DNA of 64,000 nucleotides from Streptococcus taonis (GTDB lineage Bacteria > Bacillota > Bacilli > Lactobacillales > Streptococcaceae): positions 1 to 64,000 of the forward strand of contig NZ_JARZZP010000005.1 in NCBI RefSeq assembly GCF_029948085.1. Reading direction: 5' to 3'. Shown here one piece after another: positions 24,956 through 34,311 of the stretch. The notes under the pieces are model-generated. The model ran no database searches. It was not told the origin of the DNA and saw nothing but the letters and a program-made list of their open reading frames with translations. How positions within the stretch are numbered: position 1 is the first letter of the stretch; every line of letters begins with the position of its first letter. The position numbers and the translations under genes are program-made.

Positions 24956-26058
24956 TGGGTAAAAAAACAGCGAAATACTTTGGATTCTTTTTCGCAAGTC
25001 TTATACCTACGATTCTAGTGGTTCTCTTAATCATTTTAAGTGTTATTGGAGTTGTTTCTGCTGGTGGCTCATCTGATTCTACAACTGGAAAAAGAACACG
25101 ATTAACAGCTCAAGAGGTGGCTCAAAAAGCGAATATCTCTGTTGAAAGAGCAGAAGATGTTATTAAGATTTTAAATTGGCAACTATCAAGAGAAAAGTTT
25201 ACTTTAGAAGGTGCTAGTGGTTCGCTTGCCAATGCTGAAAGAGAAAGTGACTTTGATCCTAAACTAACGAATCCATCAGGTGGGGTTGCTGGCTACTTTC
25301 AATGGTCGGGCTGGGACGGTAACACAATCAATGGTGATCGCTGGAGAAATGCTAGTTCTCGTACTCTAGATAGTACGGTGGAACTGGAATTGATGTCCTA
25401 TGAGTTAAATCATGGCTATAAAAAAGTCAAAGACTATATGCAGAAGGCAACTAATCCTTTTGAAAGTGCTAAGTATTGGTCAGAACATTATGAGGGTGTA
25501 TTGCTTTCAGACGGTCAGACAAAATTAGAGAAGCTGGAGAAGGATAGTAAGAAGTGGTATGAGGTCTTTAAGGGAACGATTGAATCTGATGGTTCGTCAG
25601 GTGGGAATGCAATAGCTGGTAGTTTAGATATTGCTCCTGGAGTTGTCGCTATGGATATACCTAGTGGTTATTCGATTGATAAGGAAATTACCAAAGAAGG
25701 CTATATTACTCAATCTTATCCGTATGGTGAATGTACTTGGTACGTATTTAATCGTGCTAAAGAATTTGGAATTCATTTTGATCCATATATGGGAAATGGT
25801 CAGGATTGGGCGCATAAGTCAGGGTATGAAGTTTCAAACACTCCTACAAAACATTCTGCTGTTAGCTTCCAAGGAAGGCAGGCAGGTGGGCACCCAACGT
25901 ATGGTCACGTTGCCTTTGTCGAAGATGTCAAAGATGATGGCTCAATCTTGATTTCAGAATGTAATTTTGTTCAAAGTGGACAAGGAACTGGAATCACAAA
26001 CTATCGTGTATTTAGTGCTGATGAAGCAAGAAATTTTTATTATGTAATTGGAAAATAA
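24955..26058 (+). CDS. CwlT-like cell-wall hydrolase with lysozyme and CHAP domains
   Basis: 367 residues. One N-terminal transmembrane helix (about 8-35). A lysozyme-like domain (residues about 60-200) has the putative catalytic Glu in NAERESDFDPKL and the GGVAGYFQWSGWDG signature. A C-terminal CHAP domain (about 245-367) has Cys in YPYGECTWYVF and His in PTYGHVAFVED. It opens peptidoglycan for the channel. Tn916/ICEBs1 CwlT normally has NlpC/P60 as second domain; here it is CHAP. The start overlaps the previous stop (TAATG). Confidence 0.88.
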   Translation: MGKKTAKYFGFFFASLIPTILVVLLIILSVIGVVSAGGSSDSTTGKRTRLTAQEVAQKANISVERAEDVIKILNWQLSREKFTLEGASGSLANAERESDFDPKLTNPSGGVAGYFQWSGWDGNTINGDRWRNASSRTLDSTVELELMSYELNHGYKKVKDYMQKATNPFESAKYWSEHYEGVLLSDGQTKLEKLEKDSKKWYEVFKGTIESDGSSGGNAIAGSLDIAPGVVAMDIPSGYSIDKEITKEGYITQSYPYGECTWYVFNRAKEFGIHFDPYMGNGQDWAHKSGYEVSNTPTKHSAVSFQGRQAGGHPTYGHVAFVEDVKDDGSILISECNFVQSGQGTGITNYRVFSADEARNFYYVIGK

Positions 26059-26079
26059 AAGAAAGAAAAGGAAAAAAAT

Positions 26080-26862
26080 ATGAATAAGAAATTTGTAACA
26101 TTGTTGTCTGTAGCTGTATTAAGTACAGTTGCTAGTGGAGTATATGCTGATGAATTAACTTTGGGTGGAAGTGTAGCTTCTAATGGAGATAATTCTGGAT
26201 TGGTAGTTTCAGAACAACCAACAGAAACACAACCATCAGCAAGCGTAGAACATTCTGCTACAGAACTTGGTAAGGAGTCTGATAAGGAAGAAACTGGAGA
26301 TCATACAGGTGTAGTTGTCGAGCCAACAACTCCAATAGAAAAACCAAAAGAAGATAAACCATCTGATGATCTTGGAAAAGACACTGATAAGAATCAGGAA
26401 CATGATCATACAGGTGTAGTTGTCGAGCCAACAACTCCAACAGAAAAACCAAAAGAAGATAAACCATCTTCTGATTCAGAAAAAACAGAATCACCACAAG
26501 TTCAGGAAGATAAGAAAAAGGCAGAAGAAAATGTAGGTTTGAAGGAATCTGATGATCCTAAACCATTGAATGTAACAAAGGAAGAAATTCAAGAGAAACC
26601 TATTGAAACAAACACTGGTCATAAAGTAGTTTCTACGAATCAAGGAAAAGTAGTGATCGAAACTGACGAAGGAAATTATGTTGAAAAAGAGCCTTATGAA
26701 GTAGGTGGTGTTAAGCAAAAAGATGGTACAATCGCTGTGAAGGATAAAGAAGGACAACTAAAAGTTCTTCCGAATACTGGAACAGCAAGTACAATTTTTA
26801 CAACCATTTGGGGTATTGTTGGTTTGATTGCGACAATTATTGGAAAGCGAAAATTTAACTAG
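26080..26862 (+). CDS. Small LPXTG surface protein of the ICE
   Basis: 260 residues. Signal peptide ends near GVYADE. Two repeats of DHTGVVVEPTTP followed by EKPKEDKPS lie near residues 72-130. Then a Glu/Lys-rich stretch, a beta-like part (HKVVSTNQGKVVIETDEGNY), LPNTG and a short hydrophobic anchor ending in KRKFN. It is wall-anchored by sortase; role unknown, perhaps an adhesin or aggregation aid in mating. It is the last gene of the transfer operon, 21 bases after cwlT. Confidence 0.8.
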   Translation: MNKKFVTLLSVAVLSTVASGVYADELTLGGSVASNGDNSGLVVSEQPTETQPSASVEHSATELGKESDKEETGDHTGVVVEPTTPIEKPKEDKPSDDLGKDTDKNQEHDHTGVVVEPTTPTEKPKEDKPSSDSEKTESPQVQEDKKKAEENVGLKESDDPKPLNVTKEEIQEKPIETNTGHKVVSTNQGKVVIETDEGNYVEKEPYEVGGVKQKDGTIAVKDKEGQLKVLPNTGTASTIFTTIWGIVGLIATIIGKRKFN

Positions 26863-26866
26863 AAAT

Positions 26867-26902
26867 AAAAACGGCAAGTCAGGAATGGCTTGCTGTTTTT
26901 TG
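26867..26902 (+). terminator. Terminator of the transfer operon
   Basis: A 14-bp stem with two G-T pairs (aaaaacggcaagtc / ggcttgctgttttt) and a T run. Confidence 0.85.
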
Positions 26903-27018
26903 TCGTTTTATGGAGAAAAACTGAACATAAAGAAACCAGGATGGAATATAAAATTCGTATTTTAGGTCAAAAAATTCCACCAGGTATTCAAAGATTGTTT
27001 GGAAATAGGAGAATAAAA

Positions 27019-27246
27019 ATGGAAAAATTATATAATAATTATCCTGATATTTGTGTGTCAAAGAAGGATTTAAAAGCAAATTATTTTCCTTCGATTAGTA
27101 TTAAAACAATTGAAAGGAGATTAGACGAAAGTCAAAAGACGAAAGAATTTAAAGATATATCTTTTAGAACAGGACAAAAAGTATTGATTAATGTGAGAGG
27201 ATTTTATTTATTTCTTCTGCATAGAGAGAGAGTTAGATATATTTGA
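27019..27246 (+). CDS. xis: Excisionase (Xis-like)
   Basis: 75 residues. Small, basic, located directly before int as in Tn916. The segment PSISIKTIERRLDESQKTKEF and GQKVLINVRGFYLFLLHRER suits a winged-helix excisionase binding DNA in the minor groove. It should direct excision of the element with Int. ATG at 27019 follows GGAG; the frame is open further upstream (ATG 26941), where the coded segment LGQKIPPGIQRLFGNRR resembles a relic at 3739. Confidence 0.7.
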   Translation: MEKLYNNYPDICVSKKDLKANYFPSISIKTIERRLDESQKTKEFKDISFRTGQKVLINVRGFYLFLLHRERVRYI

Positions 27247-27311
27247 TTGGAAAAAAATGATATACTATAGTTATTGACTAGAGATATACTCATTTTTAAA
27301 AGGAGTATAAA

Positions 27312-28451
27312 ATGTTTTTTAGAGAATTGGAGAATGGAAAATATAGATATTATGAAAAATATTTTGATTTAGAAGGGAATAAGTGGAAGCAAGTTTCTAT
27401 AACTTTAACTTCTAAGACAAGGCAAGCTCAGAAACAGGCAAGACTATTGTTGGATGAAAAAATAGAAAAAAATAGGGAGAAAATAGAAAAGCAGAAGGAA
27501 GTAGTTAGGGATATTACAGTTAAACAAGCCTATGAAGAATATTTGAAAATTCGTGAAACAGAATTGAAAAAGAGTACGTTTAAGTCACAAAAATATACAA
27601 TAATTGGGGAAATTCGGCAGTTGGAAAATTATTTGTTATTAGATGTGACAAGTCGAATTGTTCAAAATATACTATTAGAATTGTCTTGTTCGTCAGATCA
27701 TAGACAAAATAAAAAAGTATTATTAAACTCATTTTTTAAGTATTGTTTGAAAGTTGGCTATATAATAGAAAATCCTGTTGAAAAGGTAGTTTTACCAAAA
27801 AGAAAAAAGAACTTGAAAGAAATTAGAAAAAAACAAAATAAATATTTAACAAGAAATGAAATGTTTCAGTATCTTAATTTTTTAGAGAAGGAAGAAAAGA
27901 ACTATAAAAATCGTTTAATTGTTGAATTTATGTATTTAACAGGTTTAAGATTTGGAGAAGTTTTAGCTTTGACGAAAGATAATCTTGATTTTGAAAACAA
28001 AACGTTAGAAGTTAAATACACACTTCATACAAATGGAAGTAAGTCGGAAGTGTTTTTGGATAGTCCGAAAAGTTTGGCTTCATATAGAGTGATCGGTATT
28101 AGTGATAGAGTGATAGAAATTGTAAATGAGTATCTTCTTTTAGAGGAAGAAGGTGATTATATATTTACAAATAACGGTTCTCCCTTAATGATAACTAGTT
28201 TCAATAATTTTTTGAAAAGCAGTTTTAGGAAAAGTGAGATTAAGAAAGATGATTTTGTATTGACTACTCATGTTTTTAGGCATTCACATATAAGTTTACT
28301 TGCTGAATTGGAAGTACCTATAAAAGCGATAATGGATCGTGTAGGTCATACGAATGAAAAAATGACTTTAAGTGTTTATACTCATGTTACTGAGAAGATG
28401 AAGTCGAATATAACTGAAAAATTAAATCAATTAGTTTTGGAAAATGACTAA
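27312..28451 (+). CDS. int: Tyrosine recombinase (ICE integrase)
   Basis: 379 residues. Residues 1-60 are an AP2/arm-binding-type N-terminus (FRELENGKYRYYEKYFD). Residues 70-160 form the core-binding SAM-like domain. The catalytic domain has Arg in TGLRFGEVLAL, HxxR in THVFRHSHISLL, His in RVGHTNEKMT and Tyr in SVYTHV, so all active-site residues are present. It joins the 58-bp repeats. ATG follows AAAAGGAG. The stop codon lies inside a candidate arm-type site at 28449-28465. Confidence 0.93.
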   Translation: MFFRELENGKYRYYEKYFDLEGNKWKQVSITLTSKTRQAQKQARLLLDEKIEKNREKIEKQKEVVRDITVKQAYEEYLKIRETELKKSTFKSQKYTIIGEIRQLENYLLLDVTSRIVQNILLELSCSSDHRQNKKVLLNSFFKYCLKVGYIIENPVEKVVLPKRKKNLKEIRKKQNKYLTRNEMFQYLNFLEKEEKNYKNRLIVEFMYLTGLRFGEVLALTKDNLDFENKTLEVKYTLHTNGSKSEVFLDSPKSLASYRVIGISDRVIEIVNEYLLLEEEGDYIFTNNGSPLMITSFNNFLKSSFRKSEIKKDDFVLTTHVFRHSHISLLAELEVPIKAIMDRVGHTNEKMTLSVYTHVTEKMKSNITEKLNQLVLEND

Positions 28452-28465
28452 CCAAAAAGTAACCA
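28449..28465 (+). other. Right integrase arm-type site (candidate)
   Basis: taaccaaaaagtaacca matches the left site at 2634-2650 with a single difference. It overlaps the int stop codon. Confidence 0.6.
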
Positions 28466-28542
28466 AAAGATGTCCAAAGTAGTCTAATATTGTCTATACT
28501 TTGATAGTGTTTTAGTTAGAAAAAGTGGCTTGTTGTCTATAA

Positions 28543-28600
28543 TTGTCTACATTAGTCTAGCTTTTATCAATGGAAAATGTTATAATAGACTGTATTTAAA
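28543..28600 (+). repeat. attR: 58-bp direct repeat with the tig promoter
   Basis: Identical to 2511-2568. It lies 23 bases before the tig start codon. Confidence 0.92.
28578..28586 (+). promoter_or_regulatory. tig promoter (extended -10)
   Basis: TGt followed by TATAAT (28581-28586), no good -35 at the right distance. It is within the att repeat, so tig keeps its promoter whether the ICE is present or excised. Confidence 0.75.
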
Positions 28601-28623
28601 AAATTTTAAGGAGAAATGACAGA

Positions 28624-29907
28624 ATGTCTGTATCATTTGAAAACAAAGAAACAAACCGTGGTGTCTTGACTTTCACTATCTCTCAAGACCAAATCAAACC
28701 AGAATTGGATCGTGTATTTAACTCAGTAAAGAAATCTCTTAATGTTCCTGGTTTCCGTAAAGGTCATCTTCCACGTCCTATCTTCGACCAAAAATTTGGT
28801 GAAGAGTCACTTTACCAAGACGTTATGAACGCTCTTTTGCCAAACGCTTATGAAGCAGCTGTTAAAGAAGCTGGTCTTGAAGTCGTTGCACAACCAAAAA
28901 TTGACGTAACTTCAATGGAAAAAGGTCAAGATTGGGTTATCACTGCTGAAGTTGTTACAAAACCTGAAGTTAAATTGGGCGACTACAAAAACCTTGAAGT
29001 ATCAGTTGATGTAGAAAAAGAAGTAACTGACGCTGACGTTGAAGAGCGTATCGAACGTGAACGCAACAACTTGGCTGAATTGGTGATCAAAGAAGGTGCT
29101 GCTGAAAACGGTGATACTGTTGTTATCGACTTTGTTGGTTCTATCGACGGTGTTGAATTTGACGGTGGAAAAGGTGAAAACTTCTCACTTGGACTTGGTT
29201 CAGGTCAATTCATCCCTGGATTTGAAGACCAATTGGTAGGTCACTCAGCTGGTGAAACTGTAGACGTTATAGTAACATTCCCAGAAGACTACCAAGCAGA
29301 AGATCTTGCAGGTAAAGAAGCTAAATTCGTGACAACTATCCACGAAGTAAAAGCGAAAGAAGTTCCAGCTCTTGATGATGAACTTGCAAAAGACATCGAT
29401 GAAGAAGTTGAAACTCTTGCTGAATTGAAAGAAAAATACCGCAAGGAATTGGCTGCTGCTAAAGAAGAAGCTTACAAAGATGCAGTTGAAGGTGCAGCAA
29501 TTGATAAAGCTGTAGAAAACGCTGAAATCGTAGAACTTCCAGAAGAAATGATCCACGAAGAAGTTCACCGTTCAGTAAACGAATTCCTTGGAAACTTGCA
29601 ACGTCAAGGTATCAACCCTGACATGTACTTCCAAATCACTGGAACTACTCAAGAAGACCTTCACAAACAATATGAGGGTGAAGCTGAGTCACGTACTAAG
29701 ACTAACCTTGTTATCGAAGCAGTTGCTAAAGCTGAAGGATTTGACGCTTCAGAAGAAGAAATCCAAAAAGAAATCGAGCAATTGGCAGCAGACTACAACA
29801 TGGAAGTTGCTCAAGTACAAAGCTTGCTTTCAGCTGATATGTTGAAACACGATATCACAATCAAAAAAGCTGTTGAATTGATTACAAGCACTGCAACAGT
29901 AAAATAA
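28624..29907 (+). CDS. tig: Trigger factor, ribosome-associated chaperone and prolyl isomerase
   Basis: 427 residues, usual length. The N-terminal ribosome-binding domain has [10 protein letters not shown] (the GFRxGxxP signature, near residue 44). The FKBP-type PPIase domain follows ([19 protein letters not shown], about 160-245). The C-terminal helical domain makes the chaperone arms. ATG follows AAGGAG. It is chromosomal and directly flanks the ICE, which inserted in its promoter region. Codon use is typical of a highly expressed gene, unlike the AT-rich ICE. Confidence 0.97.
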   Translation: MSVSFENKETNRGVLTFTISQDQIKPELDRVFNSVKKSLNVPGFRKGHLPRPIFDQKFGEESLYQDVMNALLPNAYEAAVKEAGLEVVAQPKIDVTSMEKGQDWVITAEVVTKPEVKLGDYKNLEVSVDVEKEVTDADVEERIERERNNLAELVIKEGAAENGDTVVIDFVGSIDGVEFDGGKGENFSLGLGSGQFIPGFEDQLVGHSAGETVDVIVTFPEDYQAEDLAGKEAKFVTTIHEVKAKEVPALDDELAKDIDEEVETLAELKEKYRKELAAAKEEAYKDAVEGAAIDKAVENAEIVELPEEMIHEEVHRSVNEFLGNLQRQGINPDMYFQITGTTQEDLHKQYEGEAESRTKTNLVIEAVAKAEGFDASEEEIQKEIEQLAADYNMEVAQVQSLLSADMLKHDITIKKAVELITSTATVK

Positions 29908-29920
29908 TCTTTACAAGATA

Positions 29921-29948
29921 AAAGCCCACCGGATTCGGTGGGTTTTCT
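29921..29948 (+). terminator. Terminator of tig
   Basis: Stem cccaccg / cggtggg with a four-base loop and T run. Confidence 0.85.
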
Positions 29949-29954
29949 TATACT

Positions 29955-32321
29955 TTATTTTCCGAAAATCTCCTTCAGGTCTTCTTCAGTAATCCCAATC
30001 ATAGCTGGGATACTAGACCAGTTATCTTCGGTTAAGATGTAGGATTGTTCAGTGTCTGTAACTGGTGTAGCTTCAGTAGCTGATTTACTAGTTCCATCAG
30101 TTGATTCTATTAAGTCGCTGAAACGTTCAATTAGATAGGTCTTACGAGCCGTTCCGATGTGCTGAGTTGCATAGTCAAAGGCCTGTAATTCACCTAGTAA
30201 AATGAGCTTACTTTTTGCACGAGTGATGGCAGTGTAGATGAGATTACGCTCTAACATGCGTTTACTTGCGCTGGTGATAGGCAGGATAACAACAGGAAAC
30301 TCGCTCCCCTGAGATTTATGGATGCTCATAGCATAGGCTAAGCGAATCTTGTACCATTCATTTCGAGGATAGGAGACCTCGTTACCGTCAAAATCAATCA
30401 TAATTTCATCCTGCTTGGATTCAGTGTATTTTCCTGGAATCAAGTCTGTGATATAGCCTAAGTCTCCGTTAAAGACATTGACCTCTGCATCGTTGACTAG
30501 GTGAATGACCTTATCTCCTGTTCGATAGTGACACTGAGGAGCTTCAAAGCTAAGCTGGTCTTTTTGTGGAGGATTGAGTAGGTCTTGCATGAGCTGGTTG
30601 ATGGCATCAATACCAGCAGTTCCACGGTACATAGGGGCAAGAACTTGAATATCACGAGCAGGGATGCCACTTCTGATAGCAGCACCTAGGATTTTTTCAA
30701 TGCTAGCAGGGATATGGTTACTAGCAATTTCAAAGTAGGAGCGATCTGCTTTTTTCTGGGTAAAATCTGCAGGCAATATTCCCTGACGAATCTGACTTGC
30801 AAGAGTGACGATGGTTGATTCTTCGCTCTGACGGTAGATTCGTTCCAAACGTGTTTGAGGGATGGTTGGTATCTGAAGTAAATCTGCTAGGACTTGACCA
30901 GGACTGACAGAAGGCAGCTGGTCACTATCACCAACGATGAGGATTTTACTGGTAGAGGAGATATTGGAGAAGAGCTGGTTGGCTAACCAAGTATCTACCA
31001 TAGAAAACTCGTCAACAATGATAAAGTCAGCATCCAGATAATCTTCCAGATGGCTGGTATCGTCGTCTCCAGTCATACCCAAGTGGCGGTGAATAGTTGC
31101 ACTTGGTAGTCCTGTCAACTCATTCATACGACGGGCTGCGCGACCGGTGGGAGCGGCTAGGAGAATGGGCAGATTGCTCTTTTTCTTGAGATCCAGTCCT
31201 TCTAAGAGAGCATAGACAGCGATAATGCCGTTGATAACAGTAGTCTTACCTGTACCAGGTCCACCTGTAAGGATAAAGACCTTGTTCTGGATAGCATCGC
31301 AGATGGCCTGTTTTTGAATACTATCATACTCAATCCCCAGTTCTTCCTCAACAGTTGCGATATGTTCTTGAATGGTTTCTAGATCCTGTTTTTTACTCTG
31401 CCCTTTTTCGAGGATTCTGATGAGATGGCTGCGAATCCCTTCTTCTGCAAAAAAGAGGCTATTATCAAAGATTTTGGTATCAATCTGCTGGACCTTATCT
31501 TCTTCAATCAGATAAGCAAGTTCTTGGGCAACTTGACTCGGATCTAGTTCGACTGGACGGGAGGATTCTAGAAGATTAAGGGTTTGCTCCAACAAGTCTC
31601 TAGCTTCCATATAGGTATCTCCCGTTTCCATGCAACCTTGAAAGAGGCTATGAACGAGCCCAGCACGGAAGCGTTCGGGAGCTTGACTCTCAATCCCCAG
31701 TTCTTGGGCCAGTTGGTCAGCGATGGTAAAGCCCAAACCCTTGATATCCTCAACCAGTTGATAGGGATAGTTCTCGACAATCTCTAGCGTTTCTTCCTTG
31801 TAAAAATCTTGGATCTGAAAGGCTAGTTTATTTGGGATGCCGTAATTAGCCAGTTTGGCTAAGACCATCTCTGTTCCGTAATTAAGACGAAGAGTTGAGA
31901 CAAAGGCCTCACGGTTTTTAGCAGAGAGTCCAGAGATAGACTGGAGTTTGTCTGGATTTTCTAAGATTTTGTCAATAGTGTTATCTCCGTAAATATCCAC
32001 AATTTTCTGTGCTGTTTTGAGTCCAATTCCCTTAAAATGGCTGCTGGAGAAATACTTGACCAAGCCCTTACTAGTCGGCTTGGCTCTCTCATAGCGAGTC
32101 ATTTGTAGCTGTTCCCCATACTTGGAGTGTTGGACAATTTGTCCCCAAAAGGTGTATTCCTCTCCTTCAATGATATCAGCCATAGTACCTGTGACAATGA
32201 TTTCATAATCATCAAAGTCTTCAGCATTGGTATCATCAATATCTAGGAGCAAAATACGGAAAAAATTGCTGACATTTTCAAAAATAATGCGCTCAATGGT
32301 GCCTGAAAAATAAACTTCCAT
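29955..32321 (-). CDS. recD2: RecD2 5'-3' DNA helicase
   Basis: 788 residues, the normal length for RecD2 of organisms without RecBC. The N-terminus is the OB/HhH region (SISGLSAKNREAF, IKGLGFTIADQLA). Walker A is GGPGTGKTTV near residue 352; DEFSMVD is the Walker B; GDSDQLPSV and the C-terminal AMSIHKSQGSEF and YTAITRAK are superfamily 1B motifs. It acts in DNA repair and replication-fork maintenance. It follows lepB on the minus strand, across a 100-base gap with a hairpin. Confidence 0.95.
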   Translation of the reverse strand: MEVYFSGTIERIIFENVSNFFRILLLDIDDTNAEDFDDYEIIVTGTMADIIEGEEYTFWGQIVQHSKYGEQLQMTRYERAKPTSKGLVKYFSSSHFKGIGLKTAQKIVDIYGDNTIDKILENPDKLQSISGLSAKNREAFVSTLRLNYGTEMVLAKLANYGIPNKLAFQIQDFYKEETLEIVENYPYQLVEDIKGLGFTIADQLAQELGIESQAPERFRAGLVHSLFQGCMETGDTYMEARDLLEQTLNLLESSRPVELDPSQVAQELAYLIEEDKVQQIDTKIFDNSLFFAEEGIRSHLIRILEKGQSKKQDLETIQEHIATVEEELGIEYDSIQKQAICDAIQNKVFILTGGPGTGKTTVINGIIAVYALLEGLDLKKKSNLPILLAAPTGRAARRMNELTGLPSATIHRHLGMTGDDDTSHLEDYLDADFIIVDEFSMVDTWLANQLFSNISSTSKILIVGDSDQLPSVSPGQVLADLLQIPTIPQTRLERIYRQSEESTIVTLASQIRQGILPADFTQKKADRSYFEIASNHIPASIEKILGAAIRSGIPARDIQVLAPMYRGTAGIDAINQLMQDLLNPPQKDQLSFEAPQCHYRTGDKVIHLVNDAEVNVFNGDLGYITDLIPGKYTESKQDEIMIDFDGNEVSYPRNEWYKIRLAYAMSIHKSQGSEFPVVILPITSASKRMLERNLIYTAITRAKSKLILLGELQAFDYATQHIGTARKTYLIERFSDLIESTDGTSKSATEATPVTDTEQSYILTEDNWSSIPAMIGITEEDLKEIFGK

Positions 32322-32380
32322 AAAATTCCTTACAATAATTTCTGAGAAAATGTGTCCCAGATTTAGTCAAAATAGAATGA

Positions 32381-32414
32381 GAAGAGGCTGAGATGGGAAA
32401 TTCTCGGCCTCTTC
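32381..32414. terminator. Hairpin between lepB and recD2
   Basis: 13-base arms at 32381-32393 and 32402-32414 with one G-T pair. The T-rich side is modest on both strands. It may partly stop lepB transcripts. Confidence 0.5.
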
Positions 32415-32421
32415 CTAGTTT

Positions 32422-33036
32422 TTAAAATGTTCCGATACGTTTGAGTGGCCAGAAGCGGAATTTGGCTTCTCCAGTGATATCTTTTGCCTTAAAGGTACCA
32501 ACATGTCGACTGTCGCTAGATACCAGACGGTCATCACCTAGGAGGAGGTATTCTCCTTCTGGGACAGTAAAGGTAAAGCTAGTGTTGTAATTAACATCTA
32601 GGGTAAATGCCTGAGCCTTTTGAGCTAAAGTTCTAAAGTATTCGCCCTTTTTGCCGTCCCAACCACTTCCAGTATAGGTACTTTGGAGCTTGTCTTCCTT
32701 GAAGCGCTTGAGGTATTCTGCTAAATAGGGTTCATCAGTTTCTTGACCGTTAATATAGAGTTTATCGTTGTCATAACGAATGGTATCTCCTGGCATACCG
32801 ATAACTCGCTTGATGATATCCTTGTTTCCATCCTCTTCATGGGCAACTACGATATCAAAACGGTTGATTGGAAGATGTTTGACAACGAAGAGAACTTCTC
32901 CATCGGCTAGGGTAGGGTCCATAGAGTGTCCTTCTACACGGACATTTCTCCAAAGAAACATCCAACTAAGAGCAACAAGAGTAATGAAGAGGATAAAACT
33001 CCCCCACTCTTTTAAAAATGATTTAAAATATTTCAT
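32422..33036 (-). CDS. lepB: Type I signal peptidase
   Basis: 204 residues. One N-terminal transmembrane helix (residues about 10-27). The catalytic Ser is in EGHSMDPTL (near 38) and the Lys in NKDIIKRVIGMPGD (near 77); box E is LLGDDRLVSSDSRHVG. It cleaves signal peptides of exported proteins. It is 3 bases after rnhC and is translated in the same direction, so the two form an operon. Confidence 0.95.
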   Translation of the reverse strand: MKYFKSFLKEWGSFILFITLVALSWMFLWRNVRVEGHSMDPTLADGEVLFVVKHLPINRFDIVVAHEEDGNKDIIKRVIGMPGDTIRYDNDKLYINGQETDEPYLAEYLKRFKEDKLQSTYTGSGWDGKKGEYFRTLAQKAQAFTLDVNYNTSFTFTVPEGEYLLLGDDRLVSSDSRHVGTFKAKDITGEAKFRFWPLKRIGTF

Positions 33037-33039
33037 AAT

Positions 33040-33921
33040 TTACCTTTCTAGCAGTTTTTTTGCTTTTTCAGTGTTTTTGAAGTGAAGTTTGGCGCAGAAG
33101 TTAAGTCCCTGCATACCATAAGCTTGAAGGATTTGGCTAGCTACCTTGTCAGAAGCCGTTCCAGCCCCACTTGGAAGTTGGTAACCAAGTTCTCGTCCCA
33201 GATTTTCTAAGTTTTCCAGAAAGAGATCACGCGCAATGATAGAGCTTACTGCGACTGCTAAGTATTTGCTTTCTGCTTTTTCCTCCAGACTAACTGGATT
33301 GGAAAAATGATTGGCTTCATTTTTTAAGTACTTTTCATAGTTTTGAGCACTCGTAAAAGCATCAATCACAATCTTTTCTGGCTGGACTCCCTTTTGGAGA
33401 AGGAGAAAAATGGCTTGATTGTGAAGAGCTACCTTGACAGACACAGCATTGTAACGTTCACCAATCACCTCATTATACTTGGTCGGTGACAGGAGGAGTG
33501 CTTGATGCTGAATTTTTTCTTTGAGAATAGGCGCAATCTGACGAATTTTCTGGTCGGTCAGGGTCTTAGAATCTCCGACACCAAGTTTTTGTAAGAAGTC
33601 ATGCTGGTCAGGAGTCACAAAGGATGCTACTACAGCCAGACCACCAAAGTAGGAACCATTTCCTACTTCGTCAGTTCCAATCATCGGAAAGTTTTGTCCA
33701 CTAGCTACTGGCCTGACCTGATAACCAAAAAAGCTGGCGTAACGTTCAGCAGCTTCTCCTTGCAAGAGCACTTTTCCTGATGTGTAGATGGAAACACTTG
33801 CCTGCGGAAGCTTGAAAAAGTAGCGAATATAAGGATTTTTACTAGGAGTCAGTGCTTGTTCATATTTCTGAACAAAGGTTTGGATTTCCTTTTCGCTCGG
33901 AGTTAATGTAATACTTGCCAT
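33040..33921 (-). CDS. rnhC: Ribonuclease HIII
   Basis: 293 residues. The N-terminal 80 residues are the TBP-like domain of RNase HIII. The catalytic domain starts with [13 protein letters not shown] and has further acidic residues in VIDAF and in SIIARD. It removes RNA from RNA-DNA hybrids. It is divergent from zapA, with an 87-base gap that carries both promoters. Confidence 0.95.
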   Translation of the reverse strand: MASITLTPSEKEIQTFVQKYEQALTPSKNPYIRYFFKLPQASVSIYTSGKVLLQGEAAERYASFFGYQVRPVASGQNFPMIGTDEVGNGSYFGGLAVVASFVTPDQHDFLQKLGVGDSKTLTDQKIRQIAPILKEKIQHQALLLSPTKYNEVIGERYNAVSVKVALHNQAIFLLLQKGVQPEKIVIDAFTSAQNYEKYLKNEANHFSNPVSLEEKAESKYLAVAVSSIIARDLFLENLENLGRELGYQLPSGAGTASDKVASQILQAYGMQGLNFCAKLHFKNTEKAKKLLER

Positions 33922-33961
33922 AATTCTTATTGTACCATAAAAGCCGTAGAATTGGTAAAAA

Positions 33962-33990
33962 CTGACAAATTTAGTGAAATTTGGTATAAT
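33962..33990 (+). promoter_or_regulatory. Promoter of zapA-cvpA-mutS2
   Basis: CTGACA (33962-33967), 17-base spacer, TATAAT (33985-33990) with TGG extension. Confidence 0.7.
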
Positions 33991-34008
33991 ATCGTGAGGT
34001 GAATTTTT

Positions 34009-34311
34009 ATGGCAAATTTAAATCGATACAAGTTTACATTCGGAAAAAAAACATTGACCCTAACAACTGAGCATGACAACCTCTTTATGGAGGAAATTGC
34101 CAAGGTCGCAACAGAAAAATATGAAGCAATTAAAGAGCAGATGCCTGGAGCGGATGATGAGACAATCGCTATTTTATTAGCAGTCAATAGCTTGTCAACC
34201 CAACTCAGCCGTGAGATTGAATTTGATGATAAGGAACAAGAATTAGATGCCCTTCGTCATCAAGTTGTAGCAACTAAACAAGAGCATAGCAATATTGAGG
34301 ATTCCCTATGA
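34009..34311 (+). CDS. zapA: Cell division protein ZapA
   Basis: 100 residues. N-terminal globular part ([38 protein letters not shown]) and a C-terminal coiled coil. ZapA bundles FtsZ filaments at mid-cell. ATG follows GAGGTG. The end overlaps the cvpA start by 4 bases, the usual zapA-cvpA-mutS2 arrangement of Firmicutes. Confidence 0.88.
   Translation: MANLNRYKFTFGKKTLTLTTEHDNLFMEEIAKVATEKYEAIKEQMPGADDETIAILLAVNSLSTQLSREIEFDDKEQELDALRHQVVATKQEHSNIEDSL

Larger units (their letters stand above)
2511..28600 (+). mobile_element. Tn916/ICESt3-superfamily ICE inserted at the tig promoter
   Basis: A 26 kb element lies between perfect 58-bp direct repeats (2511-2568 and 28543-28600). It holds a tyrosine integrase and xis at the right end, an ImmR/ImmA-type control module at the left, a MobT-like relaxase, an FtsK-like coupling protein, and a TcpC/TcpD/TcpE/VirB4/VirB6/CwlT channel. 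TcpC lies upstream of TcpD/E rather than after CwlT, which fits the ICESt3 branch better than Tn916 itself. Cargo is a toxin-antitoxin pair and three surface proteins. All transfer genes look intact, so it is probably functional. Confidence 0.93.

Noticed and set aside
28543..28563. A -35 box in the att repeat (TTGTCT)
   Set aside because: It lies 32 bases before the TATAAT, too far; the promoter is better read as an extended -10 type.
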